Shown here in pieces: positions 8,343 through 16,439 of a stretch of 64,000 nucleotides of DNA. The first letter of the stretch is position 1. The number at the start of each line of letters is the position of its first letter. The DNA is taken from the NCBI GenBank assembly GCA_050013835.1, contig JBEKEM010000012.1:30888-94887 (forward strand), in the 5' to 3' direction. This stretch comes from Bog-793 sp050013835. GTDB taxonomy: Bacteria > Actinomycetota > Acidimicrobiia > Acidimicrobiales > Bog-793. The notes below the pieces were generated by a model, which saw nothing but the letters and a program-made list of their open reading frames with translations, was not told the origin of the DNA and searched no databases. Made by a program: the position numbers and the translations under genes.

Positions 8343-9175
8343 ACCGCCGGACGTGGCGCGGGGCTCTGTTCACGGTCGGCGGGGCCATCGTGTCCCTCGG
8401 GATCACCACGGCGACCTGCGCGGCAACGATGCCCCTCGGCACGGGGTCCGTCGGGGCTGGTGGGCAGGCGACCGACGCCACCACGAGCCTCCCAGTCCGC
8501 ATCACGGACGTGGAGGCGATCCACGCCGCTGACTCGCCGAAATTTCTTTCCGGCACATCGAAGGCCGTCCCCCCGAGTGCCAGGTCCTCGACAATCGTCC
8601 AGGCCGCCCCCTTCGCCGCTTCGGTGAAGGTGGGGACGCCCTTTAGCGGCCAGCTCAACGTCACGGGAAACAGCGGCGCGGTGACCTTCACGACCACCGC
8701 CTCCAGCCCCGACCTCTCCGTCTCCCCGAAGGGTGCGATCACGGCGCCCGCCACGGACCCCGTCGGCACGTACTCCGTCTCGGGCACCGATTCCCACGGC
8801 GCCAACAGCGGCCACTGGGGCTTCACCCTCTCGGTCATCGCCACCCCCGCGGTGCGGGTTGTCCGACCCCCCACCGTTGTCTCCACGGTGGTGCCGGGGG
8901 TGGACGTCGTCGCCGTCGGGCCGTGGACCCTCGCGATCAACCAGCACGTGCATTTCCGGATCCATCTCTTCGGCGGGCGCGGCACGGTCTCAGGAGCGGT
9001 GAAGCTCGCATTCCATGGCAAGACGCTCTGTGCGCCCAAGCTCACCCACGGTGTCGCGCACTGCACGGTGAGCTCGGCGAAGATCGGGCGCGGGCGGCAC
9101 TGGCTCGTCGTTGCGTACGCGGGATCCGGTTTCTACAAGGCACAAACGTTCCGAAGGAACGTCTATGTCCACTGA
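8339..9175 (+). CDS. exported Ig-like protein, paralogue of the upstream gene
   Basis: The ATG overlaps the stop codon of the preceding gene (ATGA), so the two are probably translationally coupled. The 278-residue product has a signal peptide (WRGALFTVGGAIVSLGITT). A low-complexity stretch follows, then two beta-rich domains homologous to the last two of the upstream protein. The conserved marks are VGTYSVSGTD, GHWGFTLSV, a PWTL element, the Cys pair in TLCAPKL and AHCTVSS, and the ending RNVYVH. It lacks the Thr linker and the Listeria-Bacteroides repeat. The pair looks like a tandem duplication whose first copy gained extra modules. The function is not known. Confidence 0.7.
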   Translation: MNRRTWRGALFTVGGAIVSLGITTATCAATMPLGTGSVGAGGQATDATTSLPVRITDVEAIHAADSPKFLSGTSKAVPPSARSSTIVQAAPFAASVKVGTPFSGQLNVTGNSGAVTFTTTASSPDLSVSPKGAITAPATDPVGTYSVSGTDSHGANSGHWGFTLSVIATPAVRVVRPPTVVSTVVPGVDVVAVGPWTLAINQHVHFRIHLFGGRGTVSGAVKLAFHGKTLCAPKLTHGVAHCTVSSAKIGRGRHWLVVAYAGSGFYKAQTFRRNVYVH

Positions 9176-9329
9176 GGCGGAGGTCAGAGCCCAGGCGACC
9201 CGCTCCTACGCCAACGTCACGACATCCTCGACGGTCAGCTTCACCTACAAAGCAAGAGCACGTCTCATGCGCCCGGTGATGCAGATGGCTAGCGCACGAC
9301 GACGTCGACGTTTCGATCTTGATCAACAA

Positions 9330-9389
9330 GGTGTTGCGGTTCTGCCCGGCGGGGCGCTTGTTCCCGCCCCGTCTGGATCGCACCAACAG
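9330..9389 (+). repeat. leader repeat core, copy B
   Basis: This is the second copy of the element at 7038-7097. The order differs between the two leaders: here the core precedes the structured-RNA candidate, whereas upstream of 7242 it follows it. Confidence 0.6.
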
Positions 9390-9448
9390 GGCACTCCTCC
9401 ATGGGAGCTCCCTGGCAGCAAACAGGAACCCCCATGGGTTTCTGGACA

Positions 9449-9514
9449 AGGGCGACGTGATGATCCACAGGCCGTATCTGGTCGCCTGGCCTGGGGGGAG
9501 CGACTGGCGAACCC
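9449..9514 (+). promoter_or_regulatory. candidate structured RNA element, copy 2
   Basis: This is the second copy of the element at 6631-6693. The helix GGTCGCC (9480-9486) with GGCG-A-ACC (9506-9513) encloses GGGGGGAGCGA. The element ends 46 bases before the ATG of the TasA-like gene, a position suited to control of that gene. Confidence 0.4.
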
Positions 9515-9559
9515 GACGCCTCAGTCAATAGTCCATCTATTGAAGAGAGGCAGAACGAT

Positions 9560-10240
9560 ATGAGATTCCGCTTTATTGCACTTATTGGAGTGCTGAGCCT
9601 CGTGGGCCTGGGCCTGGTCGGGGCTGGCGCTAGTGGCCAGTTCACGTCAACTGCCGGCAGCACGCAGGCCATCAACGCCGGGACACTTGCCATTTCGGCA
9701 ACGTCGACTGACGGAGGAAGCTGTGCCGCGTACGACGGGAGCGGGAACTGCGAATCCTGGACCCTGCCTGACGTGTCAGGCGTCGGTTCGACATTCAACT
9801 CCGGTGTCTTCACAGTGACCTACACGAACACTGGCTCCTTGCCTGGGTGGTACTACAACCAGGGGCTGTCGCTGACTACCAGCGCTCCTAGTGCATTTGC
9901 CAGTGATGCGTTTGTATGCATCTATCAGACGGGTCTCGATGGCCACTACACCGGAGTTGCTTACGACGGTTCTATCGCTGGCGCGCCGGGGTCTGGGTGG
10001 TTCAACACTGGTCCGGGCGGATTTCCTACGGAGGCTGAAGGCAACGGCTTTGGTGCTGGTGCTATTCCGTGGTACGTGATTCAGCCGGGACAGGCTGACT
10101 CATTCAGCTTCCAGTTCTACGCGGGAGGCGCTGGCACTGGTGCGTGCACCAACGTGGCCCCAGCATTGACTAACGCTGATGAGGGTGGCGGAGCCACTCT
10201 CACGATGGCCAATACCTTCCAGGACACTCCGGTTGGTTAG
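9560..10240 (+). CDS. TasA/camelysin-like protein with SipW-dependent signal
   Basis: The 226-residue protein starts at an ATG after GAGAGG. Its N-terminus (FIALIGVLSLVGLGLVGAGA) is followed by GQFTSTAGSTQAINAGTL. This is the usual form of SipW-dependent signal peptides, in which a mature segment like 'FTS...I.AGTL' follows the hydrophobic core. The rest is a beta-sandwich of about 180 residues with the TYTNTGSLPG motif typical of TasA-like fibre proteins. Two nearby Cys pairs may form disulfides. The SipW-type peptidase at 10635 is the likely processing enzyme. A surface fibre or matrix role is inferred from TasA and not shown here. Confidence 0.72.
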   Translation: MRFRFIALIGVLSLVGLGLVGAGASGQFTSTAGSTQAINAGTLAISATSTDGGSCAAYDGSGNCESWTLPDVSGVGSTFNSGVFTVTYTNTGSLPGWYYNQGLSLTTSAPSAFASDAFVCIYQTGLDGHYTGVAYDGSIAGAPGSGWFNTGPGGFPTEAEGNGFGAGAIPWYVIQPGQADSFSFQFYAGGAGTGACTNVAPALTNADEGGGATLTMANTFQDTPVG

Positions 10241-10283
10241 TCCTCGTACAACTTTGCAGACACGCCGGACGTGTAGTTGGTAG

Positions 10284-10313
10284 TGGTGGGGGATCGCCAC
10301 GGTCCCCCCACCA
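10284..10313 (+). terminator. hairpin terminator after the TasA-like gene
   Basis: TGGTGGGGG and CCCCCCACCA form a stem of 8 to 9 pairs, 45 bases after the stop codon. It lacks a clear U-tract. Confidence 0.6.
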
Positions 10314-10388
10314 GGGAAGCGCCTTGACGGCGGTGCGGTCCTCGTGGCCGCCCGCCGCCGCTTCTCGATAAGTGACAGCAGGACCATG

Positions 10389-10421
10389 TGGTGGGGGGAT
10401 CGTCAAGATCCCCCCGCCACT
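10389..10421 (+). terminator. second hairpin terminator
   Basis: A stem of 14 positions with one T-G contact (GTGGTGGGGGGATC against GATCCCCCCGCCAC) encloses the loop GTCAA and is followed by TATTTCTAT. With the hairpin at 10284 it makes a double terminator. The remaining bases to 10634 hold no supported gene and presumably contain the sipW promoter. Confidence 0.7.
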
Positions 10422-10634
10422 ATTTCTATCTGGACGCCAAGCTGGCACATGTACCTGTGTGCCTCATCAGAACCTGAGTCTCGGGCTAGGCGTTGGCTCT
10501 CTGTGGCAATGCGACCGTGCGATGATGTGGCGAACGTCTGGATGATGTCACCGATGCTCGCGTCGGCCTTCGCGAGTGCAAGGTTCCATTGGCGATTACG
10601 TGTGCGACAGCACACCGCCGTCGCAGGGGGGATC

Positions 10635-11597
10635 ATGACAACAGACGACACTCCTCCGGTGGCCGAGGACGGCACGCCGCCCCCTGTGGCCGAGGCGGAC
10701 ACTTCGCCGGTGGCCGAGGACGGTACGCCTCCGGTCGTCGAAGTCGAGACCCCTCCTGTCTCTGAGGTCGGCACGCCTGGGGTCCCTGAGGTCGGCACGC
10801 CTCCCGTCGTCGAGGACGGCGCTCCCGTTTTTGAGGGCGACACGTCTCCGGTCGTCGAGGACGAGACCCCTGCGGCCGCTGAGGACGGCCTACGGGTCGA
10901 TCAGGAAGCCATGCCGATCACTGCGGGTAGCACTTCCCCAGTCACAGGCGAGATCTTCTTGGGCGCCGAGGAGGGCACTCCGAGAACCTCGGCACCCCCA
11001 CGTTCCAAGTTCGCAACCTGGGCCAGGCGGCTTCGCATGGTCGTCGCCTACGTGCTCCTGCTGGCGGTGCTTGGCGCAGCGGGAGTCGCCGCCTTCGCAC
11101 TGGTCCAAGGCACCTGGGAGGTGTCACCGATCCTCTCGGGCAGCATGCGACCCGGACTCGCGGTCGGCGGAGTGGTCATCAGCCAACGTGTCCCCGTGGA
11201 CAGCCTGCACGTGCGGGACGTGATCGTGTTCGCCGACCCGTACAAGCCCTCCGAGCAGGTCGTGCACCGCATCGTCCGCATCACCAAGGGCCCCGGCGGA
11301 AAGCTCCAGTTCAAGACCCAGGGCGATGCGAACACGGTCCGGGACCCGTGGACCATGTCGGTACCTGGGGGCTACGTATACCGAGCCCGCTGGACGGTCC
11401 CGCTCCTTGGCTATGTAGCCAACGCCTATCAGAACCACCGTCGCTACTTCCTGATCGGGGCTGGCATCGTCCTAATACTGATCGCTGTCAGCATGGTTCT
11501 CGGCACACGCCCGGGCCGCCGTCGCCGACAGGCTCGGCGAGCCACTCCGGCTCAACTGGAGGAGCTTGCGGTGACGGACCTTGATGGAACTCCGTGA
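10635..11597 (+). CDS. SipW-type signal peptidase I with acidic Pro-rich N-terminal repeats
   Basis: This is a 320-residue membrane peptidase of family S26B, the type that processes TasA-like substrates. The ATG at 10635 follows AGGGGGGATC. Residues 1-95 are a degenerate repeat of about 8-10 residues (DGTPPVVE, DTSPVAE and similar), acidic and probably unstructured. One membrane segment spans about 135-160. The catalytic serine is S170 in SGSMRPG. The general-base position is H211 (VVHRIV), as in SipW and eukaryotic-type enzymes, in place of the bacterial Lys. The box TQGDAN follows, and a second membrane segment lies near the C-terminus (about 280-300). The long acidic repeat head is unusual for the family. 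Its neighbours are three genes for exported proteins, two with SipW-like signals. Confidence 0.85.
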   Translation: MTTDDTPPVAEDGTPPPVAEADTSPVAEDGTPPVVEVETPPVSEVGTPGVPEVGTPPVVEDGAPVFEGDTSPVVEDETPAAAEDGLRVDQEAMPITAGSTSPVTGEIFLGAEEGTPRTSAPPRSKFATWARRLRMVVAYVLLLAVLGAAGVAAFALVQGTWEVSPILSGSMRPGLAVGGVVISQRVPVDSLHVRDVIVFADPYKPSEQVVHRIVRITKGPGGKLQFKTQGDANTVRDPWTMSVPGGYVYRARWTVPLLGYVANAYQNHRRYFLIGAGIVLILIAVSMVLGTRPGRRRRQARRATPAQLEELAVTDLDGTP

Positions 11598-11735
11598 GTG
11601 ACTTCCTCGTCGTTTATCTCGACTCCACCGACGAACAGCTCTTGGAGTACCTCGACGAGGACGACGAGCTGAGGCTTGATGCCGCCCAGCGGCTCAGATG
11701 ATCCACGAGAGTCCTACTCGGGTGCCGCCGGATTC

Positions 11736-13273
11736 TCAGGAGAAGACGGGCCCCGCCGCGGCGAGGGCGAGGACGAGTTGGCCGGCCACGCACGTGTTCC
11801 ACAAGGCCAGGCCTCGCCGTTGGCGTCGAGATCGGCGTGGAGCGACGTCGCCGCGGTCACGTCGGCGCCCGGGTCGCCGACGGCGACCCACGCCGTGGCA
11901 GCGAAGGGCCAGTAGCCGATCTCAGCGCTGGCGACGGTCGCATTGGTGAGGAACGGTGCCGAGTCCGTCGGCACGTCCCAGTTCGGCTGGTCGGCGGCGA
12001 AGTTCGCAAGGATCGTCGCGGCGTGGGTGCTCGTCGCCGCGCCCCAGGCGACCGCCCACATCTGCTCGAAGGCGTCGGGGTAGAGGACCGTCCAGTCCGT
12101 CTTCGTGTCGGTGCTCGTGTCGGCACCGGCCCGCGCCCAGTCGTAGGACTCGGTCGCGGTGTTCCACAGTCCCTGGATGCCGCCAAAGGAACTGCTCGCG
12201 TCGCTGGTCGCCTCGGACTCGAGGGCGCCGTTGCCGGCCACACGGGCGAGGTCCTCGGCCGCGACCAGCCCGCCGTACACCTCGGCGTTATCCATCAGGT
12301 ACTTGACGTGCCACGTCGGGGTCGCCCAGGTGAGCCCGTCGGACTCCTGGGTGGATTCAATCGCCTTCATGGCGAGCCGGATCGCCGGGACCAGGTTGGC
12401 GAGTTTGGTCGGGTTGGGGGACGTCGAGTAGGTGTCCCACGCCGCGGCGAGGAACGTCCCGGCGTAGGCATCGGTCGAGTCGAAGGACCCGGTCGAGGTC
12501 TCGACACCGTTCTGGTAGGAGTAGTCGGTGACGTAGCCCGTCGACGGATCCATGTGCGTCGCGTACCAGGAGAGCCAGTTTCAGGCGTCGTTGGCGTAGG
12601 TCGTGTCGCCGGTGGCCACCGTCGCCTCAGCAAGGCCGATGGCCCCGTAGTTCGACATGTAGGGCTCGATCGCCGCCGACGTCCCGTTGAACGGGTAGTT
12701 CGCGATCGCGCCGTCCGGCGGTTGCGCCGAGGCGATCCAGTCGGCATCGGCCGTGAGCGAGGCGAGCGTGGCGCCGGTCGGCGGGTCGCTCGCCGGCGCG
12801 ACCGACGGGCCAGGCGACCCGGCCGAGCGGGGGAGCGTGGTCGAGGTCGCGGGCGTCGAGGTCGTCGTCACGCGTGTGGTCGTGGACGTCGAGACCGCCG
12901 GCCCTGTCGGCGTGGTGGTCGTCGTCACACGCTTCTTGTGCGACGCGATTCCGGCGGCCGGGGAGCTGTCGAGTGTCGCGGGTCGCGCCAGCATCTGGTG
13001 CGCCGGGGTCATCTTGTGGACGAAACGCACGGCGGAGCGCAGGCTCACCGGGGTGACGGGGACGGACGATGCCGCCTCGGTTCCTGTGACGCTCGCGACC
13101 TAGCTCGCCGTGATCGCCGAGACGACGAAGATGACACTGCCGGTGGCGAGCCGGCGGGCCCGCCGGGGCGACCGTGTCCGTTCGTCGGGCTGACTCGGTG
13201 ACGCGGTCTCGCCAGATGAGCACTCTAGGTGGTGCCACTCTGCGTGTCGACCAGAGGACGGGCGCTTCCTCAT
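11736..13273 (-). pseudogene. decayed exported (alpha/alpha)6-barrel-like protein
   Basis: One reading frame runs from an ATG at 13273 to 11736 with three lesions. They are TAG at 13100-13102 just after the signal peptide, TGA at 12581-12583 in the context NDA-stop-NWLSWY, and a frameshift near 11805-11812. After the shift the frame resumes as WNTCVAGQLVLALAAAG and ends at 11736. The intact parts show a signal segment, a Ser/Thr/Pro linker and a helical-repeat enzyme-like domain (SADADWIASAQ, LAEATVATGDTTYA, DAFEQMWAVAWG). This resembles six-hairpin glycosidase-like proteins of actinobacteria; the exact family is not certain. The TGA probably replaces a Trp codon. Codon use remains GC-rich, so the decay is recent. 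Confidence 0.7.
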
Positions 13274-13320
13274 GGAAGCATCGTCCACCCAGGGTGCTAC
13301 GGGCACAGACATGTATAAGG
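13199..13320 (-). promoter_or_regulatory. conserved leader, second copy
   Basis: This is the minus-strand partner of 5021-5143. It precedes and overlaps the start of the decayed exported gene, just as the other copy precedes the G1 peptidase gene. Shared blocks are CCCTGGGTGGACGAT, AGAGTGG, TAGAGTG and TCATCTG. The two exported proteins may therefore have been co-regulated. Confidence 0.45.
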
Positions 13321-13570
13321 CCTTTTCAGATGCCTGGCTGGCGCAGTCTGACCTAGTCAAGGGATGTGACCGGCAACCACGGAGTGTGGTCAATGACATG
13401 AGGTGATCATGAAGAGCGGTGATGAAACCACGCGGAGTGGTAGCCGAACTGGGACGACGGTCGCCTTTGCGAACACGGACAGTGTTCGCCGGCTAGCCGT
13501 CGAGGCGGGGAGCGTGACGCTGAGAGGCCGGCGACTGCCGGGGGCCGGGCCGGCGACGCTCCCTGGGTCG

Positions 13571-14953
13571 TCAGTAGATGTACGGCAGGGTCGTCGTGGT
13601 CGTGGAGCTAGTCGTGGTCGGCGGGACGTAGGCGTAGGCGTAGGTCGGGGCCGTCGTGCCGAGCTGCTGCCAGAGGTCGCCCTCCGTGACCGTCACGAGC
13701 GTGCCGTAGGTGTCAAGGGGGTAGACGGTCTCGGCGTTTGCGTAGGGCAGCTCGACGCAGCCGTCGCTTTGGGGATAGCCGTACCCGGCTCGCAGGAAGC
13801 CGTGGACGGCGTCGGACTCGTAGAAGTACGAGACCCACGGGACGCCCTTGTCGTCGTACTTCGTGCCGTCAGGGTTCGTGCCCTTCATCGTGACCGAGAG
13901 GAAGCGCAGGTAGACGGGCCAGGTCCCCAGCGGCGTCGCCGCGCGATACCCGCCGGTGTTCACCGGCGTCTGGAACACGACACGGCCGGCACGCCAGACG
14001 TAGAGCGTCTCGGGCAGCGTCTCGGTCACCAGCAGGTAGGTGTACGGCCTCGGCGTCACGTCCCGGGCCGCGACGGCCTTCACAAGCGCGGCCCAGTCCG
14101 AGGGGCCCGCGACACCGTCGACGTAGAGGCCGTGATCGGCTTCGAAAGCCATGAGGGCACCCTGCGTGACGACGTTCCACGCCCCCGGGACCCACAGCGC
14201 CGCGAGCTGGGCCGGCGTGCCCGGGTAGCGCCACTCGAACTGTCCGGACTCGGGCTCGACGGGGACCGAATCCGGATTCGTCGGCTCGGCGGTGAGCGCC
14301 GACTCCCCACCGGTCGACCAACCGGTCGTCGTCACCGGGGCGGGATAGGTGGTCGACACGGGGTCCGCGCCGGCCGGCCCGGGGAGGGAAAAGACGACGG
14401 GGAGGTAGCCGAGCTCGGCGAGGAGCTGCTGGAGCCGCAGCACCGGCACGCCTTCGACGGTGAACGTTGTCGCGACCGACGAAAGCAGCGACGCGCCCGA
14501 GCGCGCACAGATCCCGCTTTCTCCGCCGGGAACGTCGACGGTGACCGGTGACAACGGTACGAAGTTGCCGGCCGGTTGGAAGACAAGCGTGGTGGGATCC
14601 GGTCGCGACCAGGTGCCGGCGATGGGCGGGGTGAGGGTCGGCATCGGTATGCGGCGCGCGAGCGGGAGGGAGAACTGGAGCCTGACGGCGGCGTCGAAGG
14701 CGACGTTGCTCGTGCCCTCGCGGGGGGACACGCGGAGGAGGTGGAGTCCGCCGTGCCGGAGGTGGACGCCCGCCGGGTTCGTGTTCTGCGAGCCGCCCTG
14801 TGAGGAGGACGCTCTGGAGTCGTTGTCAACCGAGGTGGCGGCGAATCCCTCCACCGCCCCGACGACGACGATGAGGACGAGCGCCGCCCAGAAGAGCACA
14901 CGGCGCCTTCGCGGCGCGGTCTTCTTTCCTTGCTCGGTCTCGGCCTGCACCAC
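13571..14953 (-). CDS. L,D-transpeptidase (YkuD domain), membrane-anchored
   Basis: The 460-residue protein would form 3-3 or lipoprotein cross-links in peptidoglycan. Residues 1-18 are charged and 19-42 form a membrane anchor. Residues about 75-170 look like the Ig-like domains found before YkuD domains in actinobacterial Ldt proteins. A peptidoglycan-binding-like region (about 255-305, AFEADHGLYVDGVAG) follows. The catalytic YkuD domain lies at about 315-435 with H384 (AVHGFL) and C399 in SDGCVELP. Most relatives have SHGCIR or SHGCVR, so Asp and Glu here are variants at positions that usually hold His and Arg. A Thr-rich tail ends the protein. The start ATG or GTG region has no strong Shine-Dalgarno. 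Confidence 0.8.
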   Translation of the reverse strand: MVQAETEQGKKTAPRRRRVLFWAALVLIVVVGAVEGFAATSVDNDSRASSSQGGSQNTNPAGVHLRHGGLHLLRVSPREGTSNVAFDAAVRLQFSLPLARRIPMPTLTPPIAGTWSRPDPTTLVFQPAGNFVPLSPVTVDVPGGESGICARSGASLLSSVATTFTVEGVPVLRLQQLLAELGYLPVVFSLPGPAGADPVSTTYPAPVTTTGWSTGGESALTAEPTNPDSVPVEPESGQFEWRYPGTPAQLAALWVPGAWNVVTQGALMAFEADHGLYVDGVAGPSDWAALVKAVAARDVTPRPYTYLLVTETLPETLYVWRAGRVVFQTPVNTGGYRAATPLGTWPVYLRFLSVTMKGTNPDGTKYDDKGVPWVSYFYESDAVHGFLRAGYGYPQSDGCVELPYANAETVYPLDTYGTLVTVTEGDLWQQLGTTAPTYAYAYVPPTTTSSTTTTTLPYIY

Positions 14954-15037
14954 GGTCCTCCCCGCCGGATTCTACGGGCGGCGCGGCGGGCCGGGCGCGC
15001 TGCGGCCGGTTCCAGCGCCAGACCCGGGCCGCCCCAG

Positions 15038-15193
15038 CTAGCTGGCCGTGGGGCCCCCGTGCGGCTGCCCAGGACTGTGGATCCAGGCCCATGCCTCCGC
15101 CAGCTTGAGGATCGTGTCGCTCGTCGCTCCCTGCTCGATCTGGTGGAGCAGCCGGTCGCCGATCGCCGTCGGGAGCTCGTCGTCCGTCGCCAT
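15038..15193 (-). CDS. small conserved-looking protein, 51 residues
   Basis: An ATG frame of 52 codons reads MATDDELPTAIGDRLLHQIE and ends in GGPTAS. GC-rich third positions and an acidic amphipathic helix (EQGATSDTILKLAEAWAWIH) make it look coding. GGAAGGGA lies about 8 bases upstream of the ATG. It is transcribed in the same direction as the L,D-transpeptidase 84 bases downstream, so the two may share a transcript. The function is unknown. Confidence 0.5.
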   Translation of the reverse strand: MATDDELPTAIGDRLLHQIEQGATSDTILKLAEAWAWIHSPGQPHGGPTAS

Positions 15194-15316
15194 CGCTTTC
15201 GTCCCTTCCCATTTCGCGCCCGCGCGTGCCGTCGCGAGACTAGGTGAAGGCCGCGGCCAGCGGCCGGCGCCGCCGCTTGGCGATTGGCGACAGCGAGGTA
15301 TCTAGACTGGGGCTCG

Positions 15317-15685
15317 ATGCGCAATCCGAGTGCTCGATTCAGTCGCTATCTCCAAGCCTGGTGGGACGAGCAGCTGGAGGGGGAGAGGTACCCGTGTGAG
15401 TGGCGGCGCGGGCGAGACTCGGGCGCCATCGCACACGAGTTCCGCCGCGACACCCAGTTCGCTGTCGCCCAGGCGGCGTTCCTCCTGCGGCGCCCCGATG
15501 AGCGAGGCGCGCGCGAGGTGATCGAGAAGCTCGAGCCGGTGCCGGACGACCAGGACGCCGCCCTGCTGGTCGAGGCGGTCGTGAGCGCCGGATCCACCGC
15601 CCAGCGGGTGCGCGCGACGACGGTCCTCGGTGCTGTGCTCACCATCATGGCCCTCGTCGTGCGCAACATCCTCCGCGGTCGCTAG
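15317..15685 (+). CDS. small protein with C-terminal membrane anchor
   Basis: The 122-residue protein has a helical, charged body (FRRDTQFAVAQAAFLLRRPD, EVIEKLEPVPDD) and a hydrophobic tail (TTVLGAVLTIMALVVRNIL) that should anchor it in the membrane. The ATG at 15317 follows TAGACT (15303-15308) by 8 bases and has no Shine-Dalgarno, so the transcript is probably leaderless. A start 11 codons earlier is possible but would sit upstream of that -10 box. I do not recognise the family. It stands just before pgsA. Confidence 0.6.
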   Translation: MRNPSARFSRYLQAWWDEQLEGERYPCEWRRGRDSGAIAHEFRRDTQFAVAQAAFLLRRPDERGAREVIEKLEPVPDDQDAALLVEAVVSAGSTAQRVRATTVLGAVLTIMALVVRNILRGR

Positions 15686-15755
15686 GCACGAGGTTCGCGG
15701 GCACCACCCGGCGGCCGCGTCGCCGTTGGCGCGCCGCCTCCGTCCCTAGACTGCG

Positions 15756-16397
15756 GTGGTGGCCCCGACCTTCGAGCAGTCGACGGACGCGCCCGCCCGC
15801 GACGACGAGGCGCTGCTCGCCCGGATCTGGACGGTGCCGAACGCCATCACGATCTCGCGTCTCGCGGTGCTCGGGGCCTTCCTCGCCGCGCTCTTCCCGC
15901 TGCACCAGCGCGTCGCCGCCTTCTTGCTGCTCGGTGTGGCGGGTGCGACCGACTTCCTCGACGGCTACATTGCACGCCATCACGGCCAGGTCACGACGCT
16001 CGGCAAGATCATCGATCCCGCCGTCGACCGGATCGTGCTCCTTGCCGCGATCATCTCGATCGTCGTCTTCGGCGCGGTGCCGGTCTGGCTCGCCGCCGTC
16101 GTGGTGGGGCGCGAGGTCCTCGTCTCGGGCACGGTCCTTGTCCTCGCGTCGCTCGGCGCCGCGCGCATCGATGTCAACTGGTTCGGCAAGGCGGGCACGT
16201 TCGGCCTGATGTGCGCCTTCCCGCTGTTCGTCCTCGCCCATGGTCCCGGCGGATGGACCCGAGCCGTGGAGATCGCCGCCTGGGCGATCGTCGCCCCGGC
16301 GTTGGCCCTCTCCTTCTACGCGGCGATCTGCTACGTGCCCGAGGCGCGCAGGGCGCTTGCCGCGGGACACCGCGGCGCGGCCGGGTCGCCGACGTGA
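15756..16397 (+). CDS. pgsA: CDP-alcohol phosphatidyltransferase, PgsA-like
   Basis: This is a 213-residue integral membrane enzyme that most likely makes phosphatidylglycerol phosphate from CDP-diacylglycerol and glycerol 3-phosphate. The CDP-alcohol phosphotransferase signature is complete at about residues 68-95: DGYIARHHG, then GKIIDPAVD with both final Asp residues. Four to six hydrophobic segments surround it. The N-terminal VPNAITISRL element is typical of PgsA. A CDP-alcohol enzyme with another acceptor, such as cardiolipin or inositol phosphate synthase, cannot be excluded. TAGACT at 15747-15752 precedes a GTG-GTG pair by 3 and 6 bases, so the second GTG (15759) may be the start of a leaderless mRNA. 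Confidence 0.8.
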   Translation: MVAPTFEQSTDAPARDDEALLARIWTVPNAITISRLAVLGAFLAALFPLHQRVAAFLLLGVAGATDFLDGYIARHHGQVTTLGKIIDPAVDRIVLLAAIISIVVFGAVPVWLAAVVVGREVLVSGTVLVLASLGAARIDVNWFGKAGTFGLMCAFPLFVLAHGPGGWTRAVEIAAWAIVAPALALSFYAAICYVPEARRALAAGHRGAAGSPT

Positions 16398-16439
16398 CGG
16401 GCCGGCGCGAGGGCCGCGTTCCATGAGGGTGGTCGCGGC

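Larger units (their letters stand above)
9176..9559 (+). other. non-coding leader of the TasA-like gene
   Basis: These 384 bases contain the repeat core (9330-9389) and the structured-RNA candidate (9449-9514) and end in a GAGAGG ribosome-binding site. No gene is supported on either strand. Confidence 0.5.

Noticed and set aside
12581..12583. UGA as selenocysteine or Trp
   Set aside because: No SECIS-like context was identified, TGA is the normal stop of many genes here, and the same gene has a TAG and a frameshift as well, so simple decay is more likely.
11837..13201. Long plus-strand frame opposite the decayed exported gene
   Set aside because: It has the composition of a shadow frame (Arg/Gly/Val-rich) and no motif, whereas the minus strand shows a signal peptide and a domain in one frame.
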